Shown: positions 25,090-33,915, counted from the first letter of the stretch. The stretch: DNA of 34,633 nt from Cyclobacteriaceae bacterium (GCA_021604845.1 BQJT01000019.1:1-34633), one strand, 5' to 3'. Program-made: numbers and translations. Notes: generated by a model from the sequence alone, not told the origin.

Positions 25090-25737
25090 ATGCTTATTAG
25101 TTCTATTTTAATCTCAGTGATGGAGTCAAGCGGGTTTTTTCAGGAAGTACTGAATTATGCCACCGGGATTAAGATATTGGAATTTACCGGGCTGATTTTT
25201 GGTTTGCTCTGCGTCTGGTTTTTAATTCGACAAAACATACTTACCTGGCCCGCCGGAATACTTTACGTACTTATTTCGTTCGTAATATTTCTAAGAGCCA
25301 AACTATATGCCGACTTCATTCTTCATGTATTCTTTCTGGTATTGAATATTTACGGTTGGTACTACTGGAAAAATCCAGGGAATGAATCAGATCAGGTAGA
25401 GGTTACCACTAGCAGCCCCAGGTTACTGGGTTTGCTGTTGTTATTATCAACCATAACAATTTATGTGTCGGGCCGGCTGCTGGTAGCATATACCGATGCT
25501 TCATTGCCTTATTGGGACAGTACCACCTCAATCCTTAGTATTGTGGCCATGTGGCTTACTGCCAAAAAGAAAATTGAAAACTGGATATTCTGGTTGGCAG
25601 TAGATGTGCTGGCCACCGGAATTTACTACTATAAAGGAATATACTTCTACTGTATTTTATATCTGGTGTACATCGGCATGGCTGTAGTTGGATATCTGGC
25701 ATGGCATAAAAGCATGAACTTGTCCATTGAGAGATGA
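25090..25737 (+). CDS. pnuC: Nicotinamide riboside transporter PnuC
   Basis: PnuC moves nicotinamide riboside across the inner membrane by facilitated diffusion; trapping depends on phosphorylation inside. The 215-residue protein has about seven membrane helices and the family features: aromatic-rich NIYGWYYWKN, TDASLPYWDSTTSILSIVAM and WLAVDVLATGIYYYKG. The start is the ATG at 25090; an internal ATG at 25120 is also possible. Its last 4 bases overlap the kinase gene, so transporter and trapping enzyme are translationally coupled. Confidence 0.95.
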   Translation: MLISSILISVMESSGFFQEVLNYATGIKILEFTGLIFGLLCVWFLIRQNILTWPAGILYVLISFVIFLRAKLYADFILHVFFLVLNIYGWYYWKNPGNESDQVEVTTSSPRLLGLLLLLSTITIYVSGRLLVAYTDASLPYWDSTTSILSIVAMWLTAKKKIENWIFWLAVDVLATGIYYYKGIYFYCILYLVYIGMAVVGYLAWHKSMNLSIER

Positions 25738-26243
25738 AAAAAATAGTGGTTATTGGTCCGGAATCAACTGGCAAAACTACTTTGACCAAACAATTGGCGG
25801 ACTATTTCGGTTGCCCCCTGGTGGAAGAATATGCCCGGTTTTATTTGTCTCAGCTGGACAGACCTTATAACCAAGAAGATTTGCTGAAAATTGCTCAGGG
25901 ACAGTTGGCATCAGAGGACACCCGGCAGGAACCTGGAAAACCCTATTTATTTTGCGATACTGATTTAAGAGTAATTAAAATCTGGAGTTCCTTTAAGTTT
26001 AACCAGGTACATCCATGGATCCTTGCCCAAATTGAAAAGCGAAAATATCATGCCTACCTGCTGATGGATATAGATATTTTATGGGTTCCCGATCCTCAAC
26101 GGGAACATCCGGAAAGCCGACAACAGTTGTTCAATATATATCAAAAGGAGATCGAATCATCGGGTGTACCATACGCATTGATATCAGGGGAAAAGCAACA
26201 AAGGTTTCGCCAGGCGCTGGAATCACTATCTCATCTTACCTGA
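25734..26243 (+). CDS. Nicotinamide riboside kinase (NadR C-terminal AAA/P-loop type)
   Basis: A 169-residue P-loop kinase matching the ribosylnicotinamide kinase domain of NadR: VIGPESTGKTTLTKQLA at residues 6-22, VEEYARFYL and FCDTDLRVIKIW. It would convert nicotinamide riboside to NMN. The adenylyltransferase domain found in complete NadR proteins is absent, as is the helix-turn-helix regulator domain, so NMN must be finished by another enzyme such as NadD. The ATGA overlap with pnuC strongly supports the substrate. Confidence 0.9.
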   Translation: MKKIVVIGPESTGKTTLTKQLADYFGCPLVEEYARFYLSQLDRPYNQEDLLKIAQGQLASEDTRQEPGKPYLFCDTDLRVIKIWSSFKFNQVHPWILAQIEKRKYHAYLLMDIDILWVPDPQREHPESRQQLFNIYQKEIESSGVPYALISGEKQQRFRQALESLSHLT

Positions 26244-26252
26244 TGTCACACC

Positions 26253-27131
26253 TTAATTATCACCCAATGTGGCTTTGACCATTCGATCTTTTCCATTAAG
26301 GTCTTTTTTGATAAGCACCTGAGACCATTGTGGGGGCTGGAACAATGTTTGAACTTCCTGACCGGAGAGATGATATATTTCCAAAAATACCTGTCCCCCG
26401 GGTTTTAGTAAACCAGGGGCAATTACCGCAATCCTCTGGTAAAACATCAAGGAATCCGAATCCGGGACAAACAATGCCTGATGCGGTTCATAGTTTTTAA
26501 CATTGTTGTCAATTAGTTTAAGGTCCGATTCGGGCACATAAGGTGGGTTACTTACGATTAAATCAACCGCCGGAAGTTCAGGTAAATCCTTAAAGAGATC
26601 GGCTTTTATCAGGTCGATTTCAACGCCAAGACGATCGGCATTTTCTGCTGTCAATGCCAGGGCTAAAGGGTCGAAGTCCAATGCAAAGGTTGAACAGCCG
26701 GTTTCAAGCGCCAGGGTTATGGCTATACACCCACTGCCGGTACCTATATCAAGCACAGTTGTATGTGGGGCGATTTTGTTCTCTGCTAAAATTGAATGAA
26801 CCAGTTCTCCGGTTTCCGGCCGGGGTATCAAGGCCCTGCTGTCGGTTTTAAATTGCCGACCATAGAACTCAGTGTAACCCAATACATACTGAACTGGTTC
26901 ATGATCAAGCAAACGCTGGCAAATTTCATCCAACTCAATCTCAAGTTCCCGGCTCACCACGATTTCCATTCCAAGTAATTGCGAAGTAGTGGAAATCTTA
27001 AAAAAATGCTCAACAATCAAAGCGGCAATTTGATTGGCTTCCCTACGGTCATACAGCGTGCATATTTTGGCACTTAATTTTTCACGAAGAAATTGAGTGG
27101 TGCATTGCATTCCTGCCATCGGCAAAGTCAT
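26253..27131 (-). CDS. prmC: Release factor glutamine methyltransferase PrmC (HemK)
   Basis: PrmC methylates the Gln of the GGQ motif in release factors RF1 and RF2. The 292-residue protein has a helical N-terminal domain with PVQYVLGYTEFYGRQF, the region LIPRPETGELV, the SAM loop LDIGTGSGCIAI (127-138) and the catalytic NPPY (195-198). Three possible ATG starts lie close together (27131, 27119, 27110); the third is nearest to the usual family length. It converges on the riboside kinase gene with only 9 bases between stops. Confidence 0.94.
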   Translation of the reverse strand: MTLPMAGMQCTTQFLREKLSAKICTLYDRREANQIAALIVEHFFKISTTSQLLGMEIVVSRELEIELDEICQRLLDHEPVQYVLGYTEFYGRQFKTDSRALIPRPETGELVHSILAENKIAPHTTVLDIGTGSGCIAITLALETGCSTFALDFDPLALALTAENADRLGVEIDLIKADLFKDLPELPAVDLIVSNPPYVPESDLKLIDNNVKNYEPHQALFVPDSDSLMFYQRIAVIAPGLLKPGGQVFLEIYHLSGQEVQTLFQPPQWSQVLIKKDLNGKDRMVKATLGDN

Positions 27132-27286
27132 TAATCAGGTTGCTTTAAGTTAGCTATTATGAGTACAAAGAACGGTTAAATGAACAGAAAGGTGCTATCC
27201 GAATCTTTCCGGGTCATGTTAAATCTATTGATCAATGCGAAGTTCCTTATGCCAGATAATTTTATCTTTAGGATCAATATAATAGA

Positions 27287-28318
27287 TTGGATGATCTGAT
27301 AAAATATATGAGACGGGCACAGGACCTGGCCACCCTGGGTATAGGCCGGGTAAGCCCAAATCCACAGGTAGGTTGCGTAGTGGTATTTAAAGAGCAGATC
27401 ATTGGAGAAGGTTGGCATCGCAAATACGGAGGACCACATGCCGAGGTAAACGCCATTAATTCAGTAAAGGATCGGCGATTACTTCCGGACAGTGTGCTAT
27501 ATGTAAATTTAGAACCATGTTCTCATCAGGGTAAAACACCCCCCTGTACAGAGCTTATTATTTCTTCAGGAATTAAAAAGGTAGTTGTGTCCAACACCGA
27601 CCCTAATCCCATGGTGTCCGGGAAAGGGATTTCAAGATTGCGCGACCAGGGGGTTGAAGTGGTGGAAAAGGTACTTGAAACAGAGGGGTCTTTTCTCAAC
27701 CGGAGATTTTTCACTTTTCACCGCCAAAGGCGGCCATATATTATTTTAAAATGGGCTCAGACAATGGACGGGTTTATAGCACATTCCAATTACGATTCTA
27801 AATGGATCAGCGGCGAATGCTCCAGGCAGCTGGTACATAAATACCGCTCCCAGGAAGACGCCATCATGGTGGGTAGAAACACCGCACAATACGATAACCC
27901 AAAACTTACCTCAAGGCATTGGAAGGGAAATAATCCGGTAAGAATAGTGCTGGACTCCAACCTGCGGCTAAATAGAGATATCAATCTGTTTGATGGATCC
28001 GTTCAGACCTTGTGTTACAATTTAAAGCAGAACCTTATCGAACCGAATGTCGAATGGGTTCAGGTTTCTGAAGACCGATTTTTGGAGGATTTATTAGATG
28101 ATCTTTACCACCGTAACATTCAAAGTTTACTGATAGAAGGTGGCGCCAGATTACTTGGCTCAATGATTTCGGCTGGTTATTGGAACGAAGCCCGGGTTTT
28201 CACCTCCACTAAAAATTTTGGTAAAGGGATAAAAGCACCAATAATTTCAACTCAGTTACTCGATGAACGTTTAATTTCAGGAGATACTTTACGAATATAT
28301 TCCAATGCATCAAATTGA
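27287..28318 (+). CDS. ribD: Bifunctional riboflavin deaminase/reductase RibD
   Basis: RibD performs two early riboflavin steps: deamination of the pyrimidine and reduction of its ribosyl side chain. The 343-residue protein has the N-terminal zinc deaminase domain with HAEVNAI (His51, Glu53) and PCSHQGKTPPC (Cys78, Cys87), and a C-terminal DHFR-like reductase starting near RRPYIILKWAQTMDGFIA. The start is either the TTG at 27287, which gives the usual N-terminal length, or the ATG at 27308. No FMN riboswitch is seen upstream. Its end overlaps msrC by 14 bases. Confidence 0.94.
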   Translation: MDDLIKYMRRAQDLATLGIGRVSPNPQVGCVVVFKEQIIGEGWHRKYGGPHAEVNAINSVKDRRLLPDSVLYVNLEPCSHQGKTPPCTELIISSGIKKVVVSNTDPNPMVSGKGISRLRDQGVEVVEKVLETEGSFLNRRFFTFHRQRRPYIILKWAQTMDGFIAHSNYDSKWISGECSRQLVHKYRSQEDAIMVGRNTAQYDNPKLTSRHWKGNNPVRIVLDSNLRLNRDINLFDGSVQTLCYNLKQNLIEPNVEWVQVSEDRFLEDLLDDLYHRNIQSLLIEGGARLLGSMISAGYWNEARVFTSTKNFGKGIKAPIISTQLLDERLISGDTLRIYSNASN

Positions 28319-28781
28319 AGTTTCCTCAAATCAAGGCAAGCAACAAAAGTTCGAAGCGCTGTTACCTCAGATAGTGTCCCTGGTAGCCGGTGAGTCGGAC
28401 CTGATTGCCAATTTATCCAATATTTGCGCTGCCCTTAAGCAGGGATGTGGATATTTCTGGGTAGGATTTTATATGGTCAAAGGGGAACAACTGGTGCTCG
28501 GCCCATTTCAGGGTCCTGTAGCATGTACAAGAATTGCTAAGGGAAAAGGTGTCTGCGGGGCAGCTTGGGTAAAGAAAGAGGTTATACTGGTCCCGGATGT
28601 GCATCAGTTTCCCGGGCACATCGCCTGTAACAGTGAATCAAGATCGGAAATTGTGTTACCGGTGGTTAAGGACGGGCAGGTAATAATGGTGTTGGATGTT
28701 GACAGTAATAAACCCGATGATTTTGACCAGCACGATAAATGGCTTTTGGAAAAGATTGTGAATATGCTGTCTGATAATTAG
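28305..28781 (+). CDS. msrC: Free methionine-R-sulfoxide reductase (GAF-domain fRMsr)
   Basis: This 158-residue single GAF-domain enzyme reduces free L-methionine-R-sulfoxide. Family marks are YFWVGFYMV, GPFQGPVACTRI, GKGVCGAAW and HIACNSESRSEIVLP. Cys74, Cys84 and Cys108 have the same spacing (10 and 24) as the three redox cysteines of the E. coli enzyme (84, 94, 118). The ATG lies inside the end of ribD, a 14-base overlap that suggests coupled translation. A strong terminator follows about 110 bases downstream. Confidence 0.93.
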   Translation: MHQIEVSSNQGKQQKFEALLPQIVSLVAGESDLIANLSNICAALKQGCGYFWVGFYMVKGEQLVLGPFQGPVACTRIAKGKGVCGAAWVKKEVILVPDVHQFPGHIACNSESRSEIVLPVVKDGQVIMVLDVDSNKPDDFDQHDKWLLEKIVNMLSDN

Positions 28782-28890
28782 TGCGATGCACCAGGTACGG
28801 TTGCAATAATTAGCGCCCCGCTTACCAACCCTTTTGAAAAAAATTGCGTCTTCTATATAACCCGTTGATCAGTTGTTCCCTGATTTAAAG

Positions 28891-28920
28891 AAAAACCCCA
28901 CGCTCCGCGTGGGGTTTTTT
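28891..28920. terminator. Bidirectional rho-independent terminator between msrC and nrdA
   Basis: An 8-base perfect GC-rich stem, CCCCACGC / GCGTGGGG with loop TCC (28896-28914), is flanked by five A on the left and six T on the right. It can therefore stop transcripts from both directions, fitting the convergent msrC and nrdA genes. Confidence 0.92.
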
Positions 28921-28953
28921 GATTTTGTTAAAATCACGGTACCTGGGCAATCT

Positions 28954-31335
28954 TTAACTACCACATGCGATGCATTCATCAGGATTATCCAACGAACATT
29001 GCATGTCTGATTGTTTTTGAACCATTTCAGCCTGAGCATTTTCTTGAGTCTCCGGCTTTTTCAAAGCATCTTTATCAAGAGTAAATTTAATCGCATCCGT
29101 AGCGGCTTTGGATCTCAGGTAATACATACCGGTCTTAAGACCTTGCTTCCAGGCATAGAAATGCATGGAAGTCATTTTGCCGAAGTTAGGATCCTGAATA
29201 TGGATGTTCATACTTTGGCTTTGACAGATATAAGCACCGCGTTCTGCCGCCATTTCAATAATCACTTTTTGGGAGATCTCCCAGACAGTCTTATAAAGAT
29301 CTTTTACATTCTGGGGAATTTCAGGAATGTTCTGAACCGAGCCATTGGCTTCGATCAGGCGGTTTTTCATGCCATCATTCCAGAGACCCATATGAATCAG
29401 GTCCGTCATCAGATGTCGGTTAACTACAATGAACTCACCACTTAGTGTCCGTCTGGTATAGATATTAGAGGTATAAGGTTCAAAACATTCGTTATTGCCA
29501 AGTATCTGTGAGGTGGATGCAGTCGGCATTGGAGCCAACAGCAGTGAGTTACGCGCTCCGTGTTTCTTCACTTCCTTCTTAAGGCTATCCCAGTTCCAGC
29601 GTCCGGATGTAGGGGTAACGCCCCACATATCAAACTGGAAGATACCTTTAGAAATGGGCGATCCTTTGAAAGTTTCATAAGGGCCGTCCACCTTTGCCAG
29701 GTCTTTCGAAGCAGTCATCGAAGCAAAGTAGATGGTTTCAAAGATATCCTTATTCAATCCCTTGGCTTCGTCAGAGTCAAACGGCATGCGCAATTTTATA
29801 AAGGTATCAGCCAACCCCTGAACTCCAATTCCAATAGGGCGATGACGCATGTTGGAATTTCTGGCCTCCTCAACCGGGTAATAGTTGATGTCGATCACTT
29901 TGTTGAGGTTTTTAGTCACTACATAAGTAATATCGTACAAGGTTTGGTGATCAAACGTGCCTTCCTCTGTAACAAACTTGGGCAATGCAATTGATGCCAG
30001 ATTACAGACAGCCACTTCATCCGGTGAAGTGTACTCGATAATCTCAGTGCAAAGATTGCTGGATTTAATTGTTCCCAGGTTCTTCTGATTTGATTTCTTA
30101 TTAGCGGCATCTTTATACAGTATGTAAGGAGTACCGGTTTCAATCTGAGCTTCAAGGATTTCAAACCATAGGTCCTGGGCCTTTATTTGTTTTCTGTATC
30201 GGCCTTCTTTTTCATATTTTGCGTATAGCCTTTCAAATTCCTCTCCATAACAATCTGATAACCCGGGGCATTCATTGGGACAAAATAGTGACCAATCTTC
30301 ATTCTGCTCAACTCGTTTCATAAACAGGTCAGGTACCCAGAGGGCATAAAATAAGTCCCTGGCCCTTAGCTCTTCCTTACCGTGGTTTTTCTTTAGATCC
30401 AGGAAAGCAAAGACGTCTGCGTGCCATGGCTCCAGATAGATGGCAAAGCTTCCTTTTCTTTTTCCACCCCCCTGATCAACATAACGAGCCGTCATATCAA
30501 AATTCCTCAGCATGGGAACAATTCCGTTGGAAGTTCCTCCGGTTCCTTTGATATAAGACCCTTTGGCACGGATATGATGAGCGCTTAAACCAATACCACC
30601 GGCAGACTGTGAAATCTTAGCACATTGCTTCAGGGTATCATATATACCGTCAATACTGTCATCCTTCATGGTTAGAAGAAAACAGGATGAAAGCTGGGGT
30701 TTAGGAGTACCAGCGTTAAAAAGGGTAGGAGTGGCATGAGTAAACCATTTTTCAGAAAGCAGGTTATAAGTTTCGATGGCTGCTTTAATGTCTTCACCAT
30801 GTATTCCTACTGCCACTCTCATCAGCATATGTTGTGGCCGCTCAACAATTTTACCATCGACTTTCATCAGGTAGGAGCGCTCCAGCGTTTTAAACCCAAA
30901 GTAGTCATAGCTGAAATCCCGATCATAAATGATACTGGAATCGAGTAAGGCAGCGTTTTTCTTAACCACCCCATAAGTTTCCTTCGAAACCAGAGGAGCG
31001 TTTTCCCCGGTCTTTGGGTCTACATAAGAGTAGAGCCTTTTCATGGTATTTGAAAAAGACTTACTGGTTACCCTATGCAGGTTAGAGATGGCTACCCGGG
31101 CTGCCAGCTTGGCGAAATCAGGGTGCTTGGTGGTTAAAGAGGCGGCAGTTTCGGCTGCGAGGTTATCAAGTTCTACAGTAGTAACTCCATCGTAGATACC
31201 TGAGATTACTTTCTTAGCAATATCAACAGGTTCTACATAGTTTCTGTCAAGCCCATAGCAGAGCTTTTCAATTCGGGCCGTAATTTTGTCAAATTTTACG
31301 GATTCCCGACGTCCGTCTCTTTTTACAACTAACAT
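28954..31335 (-). CDS. nrdA: Ribonucleoside-diphosphate reductase large subunit, class Ia (eukaryote-like)
   Basis: The large subunit reduces ribonucleoside diphosphates and carries the allosteric sites. The 793-residue protein starts with an ATP-cone ([16 protein letters not shown]), then QLSSCFLL with a redox Cys, [20 protein letters not shown] with the thiyl-radical Cys and Glu and the second redox Cys, [15 protein letters not shown], and a C-terminal CIACGS (Cys788, Cys791) that reduces the active site. Its N-terminus closely follows the eukaryotic R1 pattern. nrdB lies 60 bases upstream on the same strand. Confidence 0.96.
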   Translation of the reverse strand: MLVVKRDGRRESVKFDKITARIEKLCYGLDRNYVEPVDIAKKVISGIYDGVTTVELDNLAAETAASLTTKHPDFAKLAARVAISNLHRVTSKSFSNTMKRLYSYVDPKTGENAPLVSKETYGVVKKNAALLDSSIIYDRDFSYDYFGFKTLERSYLMKVDGKIVERPQHMLMRVAVGIHGEDIKAAIETYNLLSEKWFTHATPTLFNAGTPKPQLSSCFLLTMKDDSIDGIYDTLKQCAKISQSAGGIGLSAHHIRAKGSYIKGTGGTSNGIVPMLRNFDMTARYVDQGGGKRKGSFAIYLEPWHADVFAFLDLKKNHGKEELRARDLFYALWVPDLFMKRVEQNEDWSLFCPNECPGLSDCYGEEFERLYAKYEKEGRYRKQIKAQDLWFEILEAQIETGTPYILYKDAANKKSNQKNLGTIKSSNLCTEIIEYTSPDEVAVCNLASIALPKFVTEEGTFDHQTLYDITYVVTKNLNKVIDINYYPVEEARNSNMRHRPIGIGVQGLADTFIKLRMPFDSDEAKGLNKDIFETIYFASMTASKDLAKVDGPYETFKGSPISKGIFQFDMWGVTPTSGRWNWDSLKKEVKKHGARNSLLLAPMPTASTSQILGNNECFEPYTSNIYTRRTLSGEFIVVNRHLMTDLIHMGLWNDGMKNRLIEANGSVQNIPEIPQNVKDLYKTVWEISQKVIIEMAAERGAYICQSQSMNIHIQDPNFGKMTSMHFYAWKQGLKTGMYYLRSKAATDAIKFTLDKDALKKPETQENAQAEMVQKQSDMQCSLDNPDECIACGS

Positions 31336-31395
31336 TCGTTTTGATTAAGTTTTGGTGTTTTAAATCTGATCAGGTCAATCCCGTCGGTATTAACT

Positions 31396-32397
31396 TTAAA
31401 AATCTTCGTCCAATGAAAATTTGGGAGCAGTGCTTTCTTCAGCACCTGAAGTATTTTTCATTACTCCCGCTTTCTGATATTCTCCCACACGTTTTTCAAA
31501 AAAATTGGTTTTACCCTGAAGTGATATCATCTCCATAAAGTCAAATGGGTTGGTAGAATTGTAAATTTTCTTCCCAATAAGTTCATTTAACAGCCGATCG
31601 GCAACAAATTCAATATACTGACACATCAGCTCCGAATTCATCCCAATCAGGTTTACTGGTAAAGAATCCGTTACGAATTCCTTCTCAATTATAACTGCAT
31701 CTTTTATTATTTCTATAACAGTTTCTTTTGGAAGTCTGTTCACTATATGCTTGGTATATAAATGGCAGGCAAAGTCACAATGAAGTCCCTCATCCCGTGA
31801 GATCAATTCATTTGAAAAACTCAGACCTGGCATTAGTCCTCTTTTTTTCAACCAAAAAATGGAGCAAAAGCTACCCGAAAAGAAGATCCCTTCTACCGCC
31901 GCGAATGCGATTAGCCGCTCAGCAAAATTTCCTTCATCAATCCATCGTAAAGCCCAGTCAGCCTTCTTCTTTACACAGTCCATAGTATCGATGGCGTTGA
32001 ACAGCCGGTCTTTTTCGACTCCGTCCTTTACATAGGTATCGATCAATAAACTATAGGTTTCTGAATGGATGTTTTCTATTGCGATTTGGAAACCATAGAA
32101 AAACTTAGCCTCGGTATACTGCACTTCAGCCACAAAGTGCTCAGCCAGATTTTCATTTACAATGCCGTCACTGGCGGCAAAAAAGGCCAAAACATGGGTA
32201 ATGAAGTGGCGTTCACCGTCGTTCAGATTTTCCCAATCTGTCTGATCCTGGCTAAGATCGATTTCTTCCGCAGTCCAAAAACTGGCTTCTGCCTTTTTAT
32301 AGTACTGCCAGATGTCATCGTGTTTAATTGGGAAAAGTACAAATCGACCCTTATTTTCCTGTAATAGAGGCTCCTCCAGCCCTGCAATGTCACTCAT
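31396..32397 (-). CDS. nrdB: Ribonucleoside-diphosphate reductase small subunit, class Ia (eukaryote-like)
   Basis: The small subunit holds the di-iron tyrosyl radical. The 333-residue protein has [13 protein letters not shown] (Asp77), [13 protein letters not shown] with Glu108, His111 and the radical Tyr115, [20 protein letters not shown], and [17 protein letters not shown] with the remaining ligands. It ends FSLDEDF (327-333), nearly the FTLDADF tail by which mammalian R2 docks on R1. All radical-site residues are kept. It is first in nrdB-nrdA and divergent from rplU across a 411-base spacer. Confidence 0.96.
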   Translation of the reverse strand: MSDIAGLEEPLLQENKGRFVLFPIKHDDIWQYYKKAEASFWTAEEIDLSQDQTDWENLNDGERHFITHVLAFFAASDGIVNENLAEHFVAEVQYTEAKFFYGFQIAIENIHSETYSLLIDTYVKDGVEKDRLFNAIDTMDCVKKKADWALRWIDEGNFAERLIAFAAVEGIFFSGSFCSIFWLKKRGLMPGLSFSNELISRDEGLHCDFACHLYTKHIVNRLPKETVIEIIKDAVIIEKEFVTDSLPVNLIGMNSELMCQYIEFVADRLLNELIGKKIYNSTNPFDFMEMISLQGKTNFFEKRVGEYQKAGVMKNTSGAEESTAPKFSLDEDF

Positions 32398-32456
32398 TCG
32401 TTAGAAGGTTTAATGTTCAATCAATCTATTAAAAAATAGGCAAAAAAAAGCAGGAT

Positions 32457-32472
32457 GGACTAATTAAAGTCC
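32457..32472. repeat. Short inverted repeat upstream of nrdB
   Basis: GGACT and AGTCC flank a 6-base AT centre, 60-75 bases upstream of the nrdB ATG. It is a possible regulator site. It does not match the NrdR box pattern well. Confidence 0.4.
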
Positions 32473-32595
32473 GTTATTTCCTACATAAAATTTAGCTTGA
32501 TTGCGCCAGATGAAAGGACCAAAAATAACCAACGTAATCTCTTACAATATTGCAAAATCAAGAGCAAAAATCAAAGACGATTTTCACCTATGGTT

Positions 32596-32613
32596 CAGAC
32601 ATTTTTCTGTCTG
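32596..32613. repeat. Inverted repeat CAGACA / TGTCTG
   Basis: Perfect 6-base arms with a 6-base T-rich loop. No T-run follows on either strand, so it is not a clear terminator. Confidence 0.45.
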
Positions 32614-32649
32614 TAGTAAAAACTTCCGAAGATAACTTTTTGTAGATTA

Positions 32650-32665
32650 AATCCTTGCAAGGATT
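32650..32665. repeat. 16-base perfect palindrome
   Basis: AATCCTTGCAAGGATT equals its own reverse complement. It lies about 80 bases upstream of the rplU -33 box. Perfect palindromes of this length are common binding sites for dimeric regulators. A second inverted pair, GATTCG (32662-32667) and CGAATC (32689-32694), overlaps its right end. Confidence 0.6.
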
Positions 32666-32745
32666 CGTTACAACCATAACTTGATAAGCGAATCATTGAA
32701 AATAAATAATTTTTTTTCCTTAACCGGTCTTAGCAGGCATTATGG

Positions 32746-32776
32746 TTTGCTAATATCCATAATAGAGTTATATTTG
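32746..32776 (+). promoter_or_regulatory. Promoter of rplU-rpmA
   Basis: TTTG (32746-32749), a 19-base spacer and TATATTTG (32769-32776) match the Bacteroidota consensus fully. Transcription would start near 32783. An AGGAG ribosome site (32803-32807) lies just before the rplU ATG, unusual for this group but close (1 base) to the start. Confidence 0.8.
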
Positions 32777-32808
32777 CAGTCCATTTTCAAAATGTAGTAG
32801 ACAGGAGT

Positions 32809-33123
32809 ATGTACGCAATAGTTGACATAGCCGGAAAGCAGTTTAAAGTAACAAAAGATCAGTCCATCTTTATTCCTAAAATGGAAGGTGAGTCTGGCGC
32901 TTCCGTAACTTTTGACCAGGTGCTGTTAGTTGATAACGACGGCAAGGTTAATATAGGTACACCACAGGTGAAAGGTGCAAAAGTTTCAGGCAAGATCCTG
33001 GAGCATGTAAAAGGTGATAAAGTTCTTGTCTTTAAAAAGAAGAGAAGGAAGGGCTATAAAAAGCTGAATGGTCATCGACAAGACTTCACCAAAGTTCAAA
33101 TCGAAAAAATTTCCAGTAAGTAG
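32809..33123 (+). CDS. rplU: 50S ribosomal protein L21
   Basis: A 104-residue L21 protein, which binds 23S rRNA in the large subunit. It begins [18 protein letters not shown], the L21 signature, and ends in the basic [20 protein letters not shown] stretch conserved in the family. It is followed 2 bases later by rpmA, the standard L21-L27 pair. A full consensus promoter lies just upstream. Confidence 0.98.
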   Translation: MYAIVDIAGKQFKVTKDQSIFIPKMEGESGASVTFDQVLLVDNDGKVNIGTPQVKGAKVSGKILEHVKGDKVLVFKKKRRKGYKKLNGHRQDFTKVQIEKISSK

Positions 33124-33125
33124 CC

Positions 33126-33386
33126 ATGGCACATAAGAAAGGAGCAGGTAGTTCACGAAACGGACGCGAATCGGAAAGTAAAAGACTAGGTGTAAAAATT
33201 TACGGCGGTCAGCAAGCTATCGCCGGGAACATTATCGTTCGACAAAGAGGCACCGTTCATCATCCGGGTAATAACGTTGGTATGGGTCGAGATCACACAC
33301 TTTTCGCGCTTATCGACGGAAAAGTGATGTTTAAAAAGGGTAGAAACAACCGTTCATTCGTTTCAGTGGATCCGGCAGAAGCCTAA
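33126..33386 (+). CDS. rpmA: 50S ribosomal protein L27
   Basis: An 86-residue L27 protein, whose N-terminus reaches the peptidyl-transferase centre. It begins [18 protein letters not shown] and contains [21 protein letters not shown], both diagnostic. It has no extra N-terminal extension of the kind that is cleaved in Firmicutes. It is co-transcribed with rplU. No terminator hairpin was found downstream. Confidence 0.98.
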   Translation: MAHKKGAGSSRNGRESESKRLGVKIYGGQQAIAGNIIVRQRGTVHHPGNNVGMGRDHTLFALIDGKVMFKKGRNNRSFVSVDPAEA

Positions 33387-33688
33387 GTCTCTGATTTACC
33401 TCTGATTGGCCAGTACCCAAACAGCACAATCCATCCATTTACATCTATTGAGGGTTTAAATTCTTTGTAATTCCGGGATATCACAATTTGATAAATCTCA
33501 CCACCTATACCTGAACAATAGTTCTCAGGACTCAACCGAAACACTCAAAAATCGATGGGATCAGCCATGGTAAACTGCGTGGCTCATTCAAAACCAAATA
33601 CGAGTTTCCTCTGCATCTTTACTGAGCGTAGTGATCCCCAGGACCAAAAACTAAAAACTAAGAACTAAAAACTAAGAACTAGGAACTC
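33387..33688. other. Intergenic region after rpmA
   Basis: About 300 bases without a supported gene or a clear terminator. The right end holds a six-unit heptanucleotide tandem repeat (33646-33687). I see nothing else in it. Confidence 0.5.
33646..33687. repeat. Tandem heptanucleotide repeat, six units
   Basis: Six end-to-end 7-base units of the form A-A/G-A/G-A-A-C-T: two AAAAACT, AAGAACT, AAAAACT, AAGAACT, AGGAACT. They stop two bases before the stop codon of the small membrane protein gene on the other strand. Confidence 0.85.
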
Positions 33689-33814
33689 CTAAGAGTGATC
33701 GTCCTGCTTGTCCTTTAGTTTAAGCACATCGGTGGTACTTAATCCAATTACTGCTGCAAGCAGAACGATTACAATCCATATAAATGCCGTGGCACCACTA
33801 GCTAAATATTCCAT
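33689..33814 (-). CDS. Small single-span membrane protein (41 residues)
   Basis: An ATG at 33814 opens a 41-residue frame starting MEYLASGATAFIWIVIVLLA, with one membrane helix (about 9-26) and a short charged tail (LKLKDKQDDHS). The sequence resembles a real membrane peptide rather than chance: its hydrophobic block is continuous and bounded by polar ends. A full consensus Bacteroidota promoter (33873-33843) lies at the right distance upstream. I do not recognise the family. Small proteins of this form often attach to larger membrane complexes, but no partner is indicated here. Confidence 0.7.
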   Translation of the reverse strand: MEYLASGATAFIWIVIVLLAAVIGLSTTDVLKLKDKQDDHS

Positions 33815-33842
33815 AATCTATTATTAGGCGATTAGATTGTGG

Positions 33843-33873
33843 CAAATTTAATATTTCCATAGCTCTAAACAAA
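33843..33873 (-). promoter_or_regulatory. Promoter of the 41-residue membrane protein
   Basis: The minus strand shows TTTG (33873-33870), exactly 19 bases, then TAAATTTG (33850-33843), a complete match to -33 TTTG / -7 TAnnTTTG. The start point would be near 33836, giving a leader of about 22 bases. Confidence 0.75.
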
Positions 33874-33915
33874 CAATAAAACCAGTGGGGTTTGGTCCGT
33901 TTATTTGTAATTCTA

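Larger units (their letters stand above)
32398..32808. other. Intergenic spacer between nrdB and rplU
   Basis: This 411-base AT-rich stretch holds the rplU promoter, several inverted repeats (listed separately), and a possible nrdB -7 element TATTTTTG on the minus strand (32527-32520) with no clear -33 box. A 41-codon ORF at 32510-32635 has no start signal and is not called. It is long for this compact genome. Confidence 0.6.

Noticed and set aside
27132-27286. Possible FMN riboswitch before ribD
   Set aside because: The conserved FMN-aptamer segments are not visible and the spacer is too short for the full element plus an expression platform.
29011-29994. Two plus-strand frames of 144 codons each
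   Set aside because: They lie opposite well-conserved nrdA sequence and have no start signals or recognisable content.
32457-32472. NrdR box upstream of nrdB
   Set aside because: The repeat does not match the usual NrdR box sequence, and no second box at the expected helical spacing was seen.
32510-32635. 41-codon basic plus-strand ORF in the nrdB-rplU spacer
   Set aside because: No ribosome site, no promoter at a suitable distance, and no membrane or domain feature; likely chance.
33387-33645. Terminator after rpmA
   Set aside because: No GC-rich hairpin followed by a T-run could be found in this stretch.
33646-33687. Possible CRISPR array
   Set aside because: Units are 7 bases long, contiguous and without spacers; it is a simple tandem repeat.
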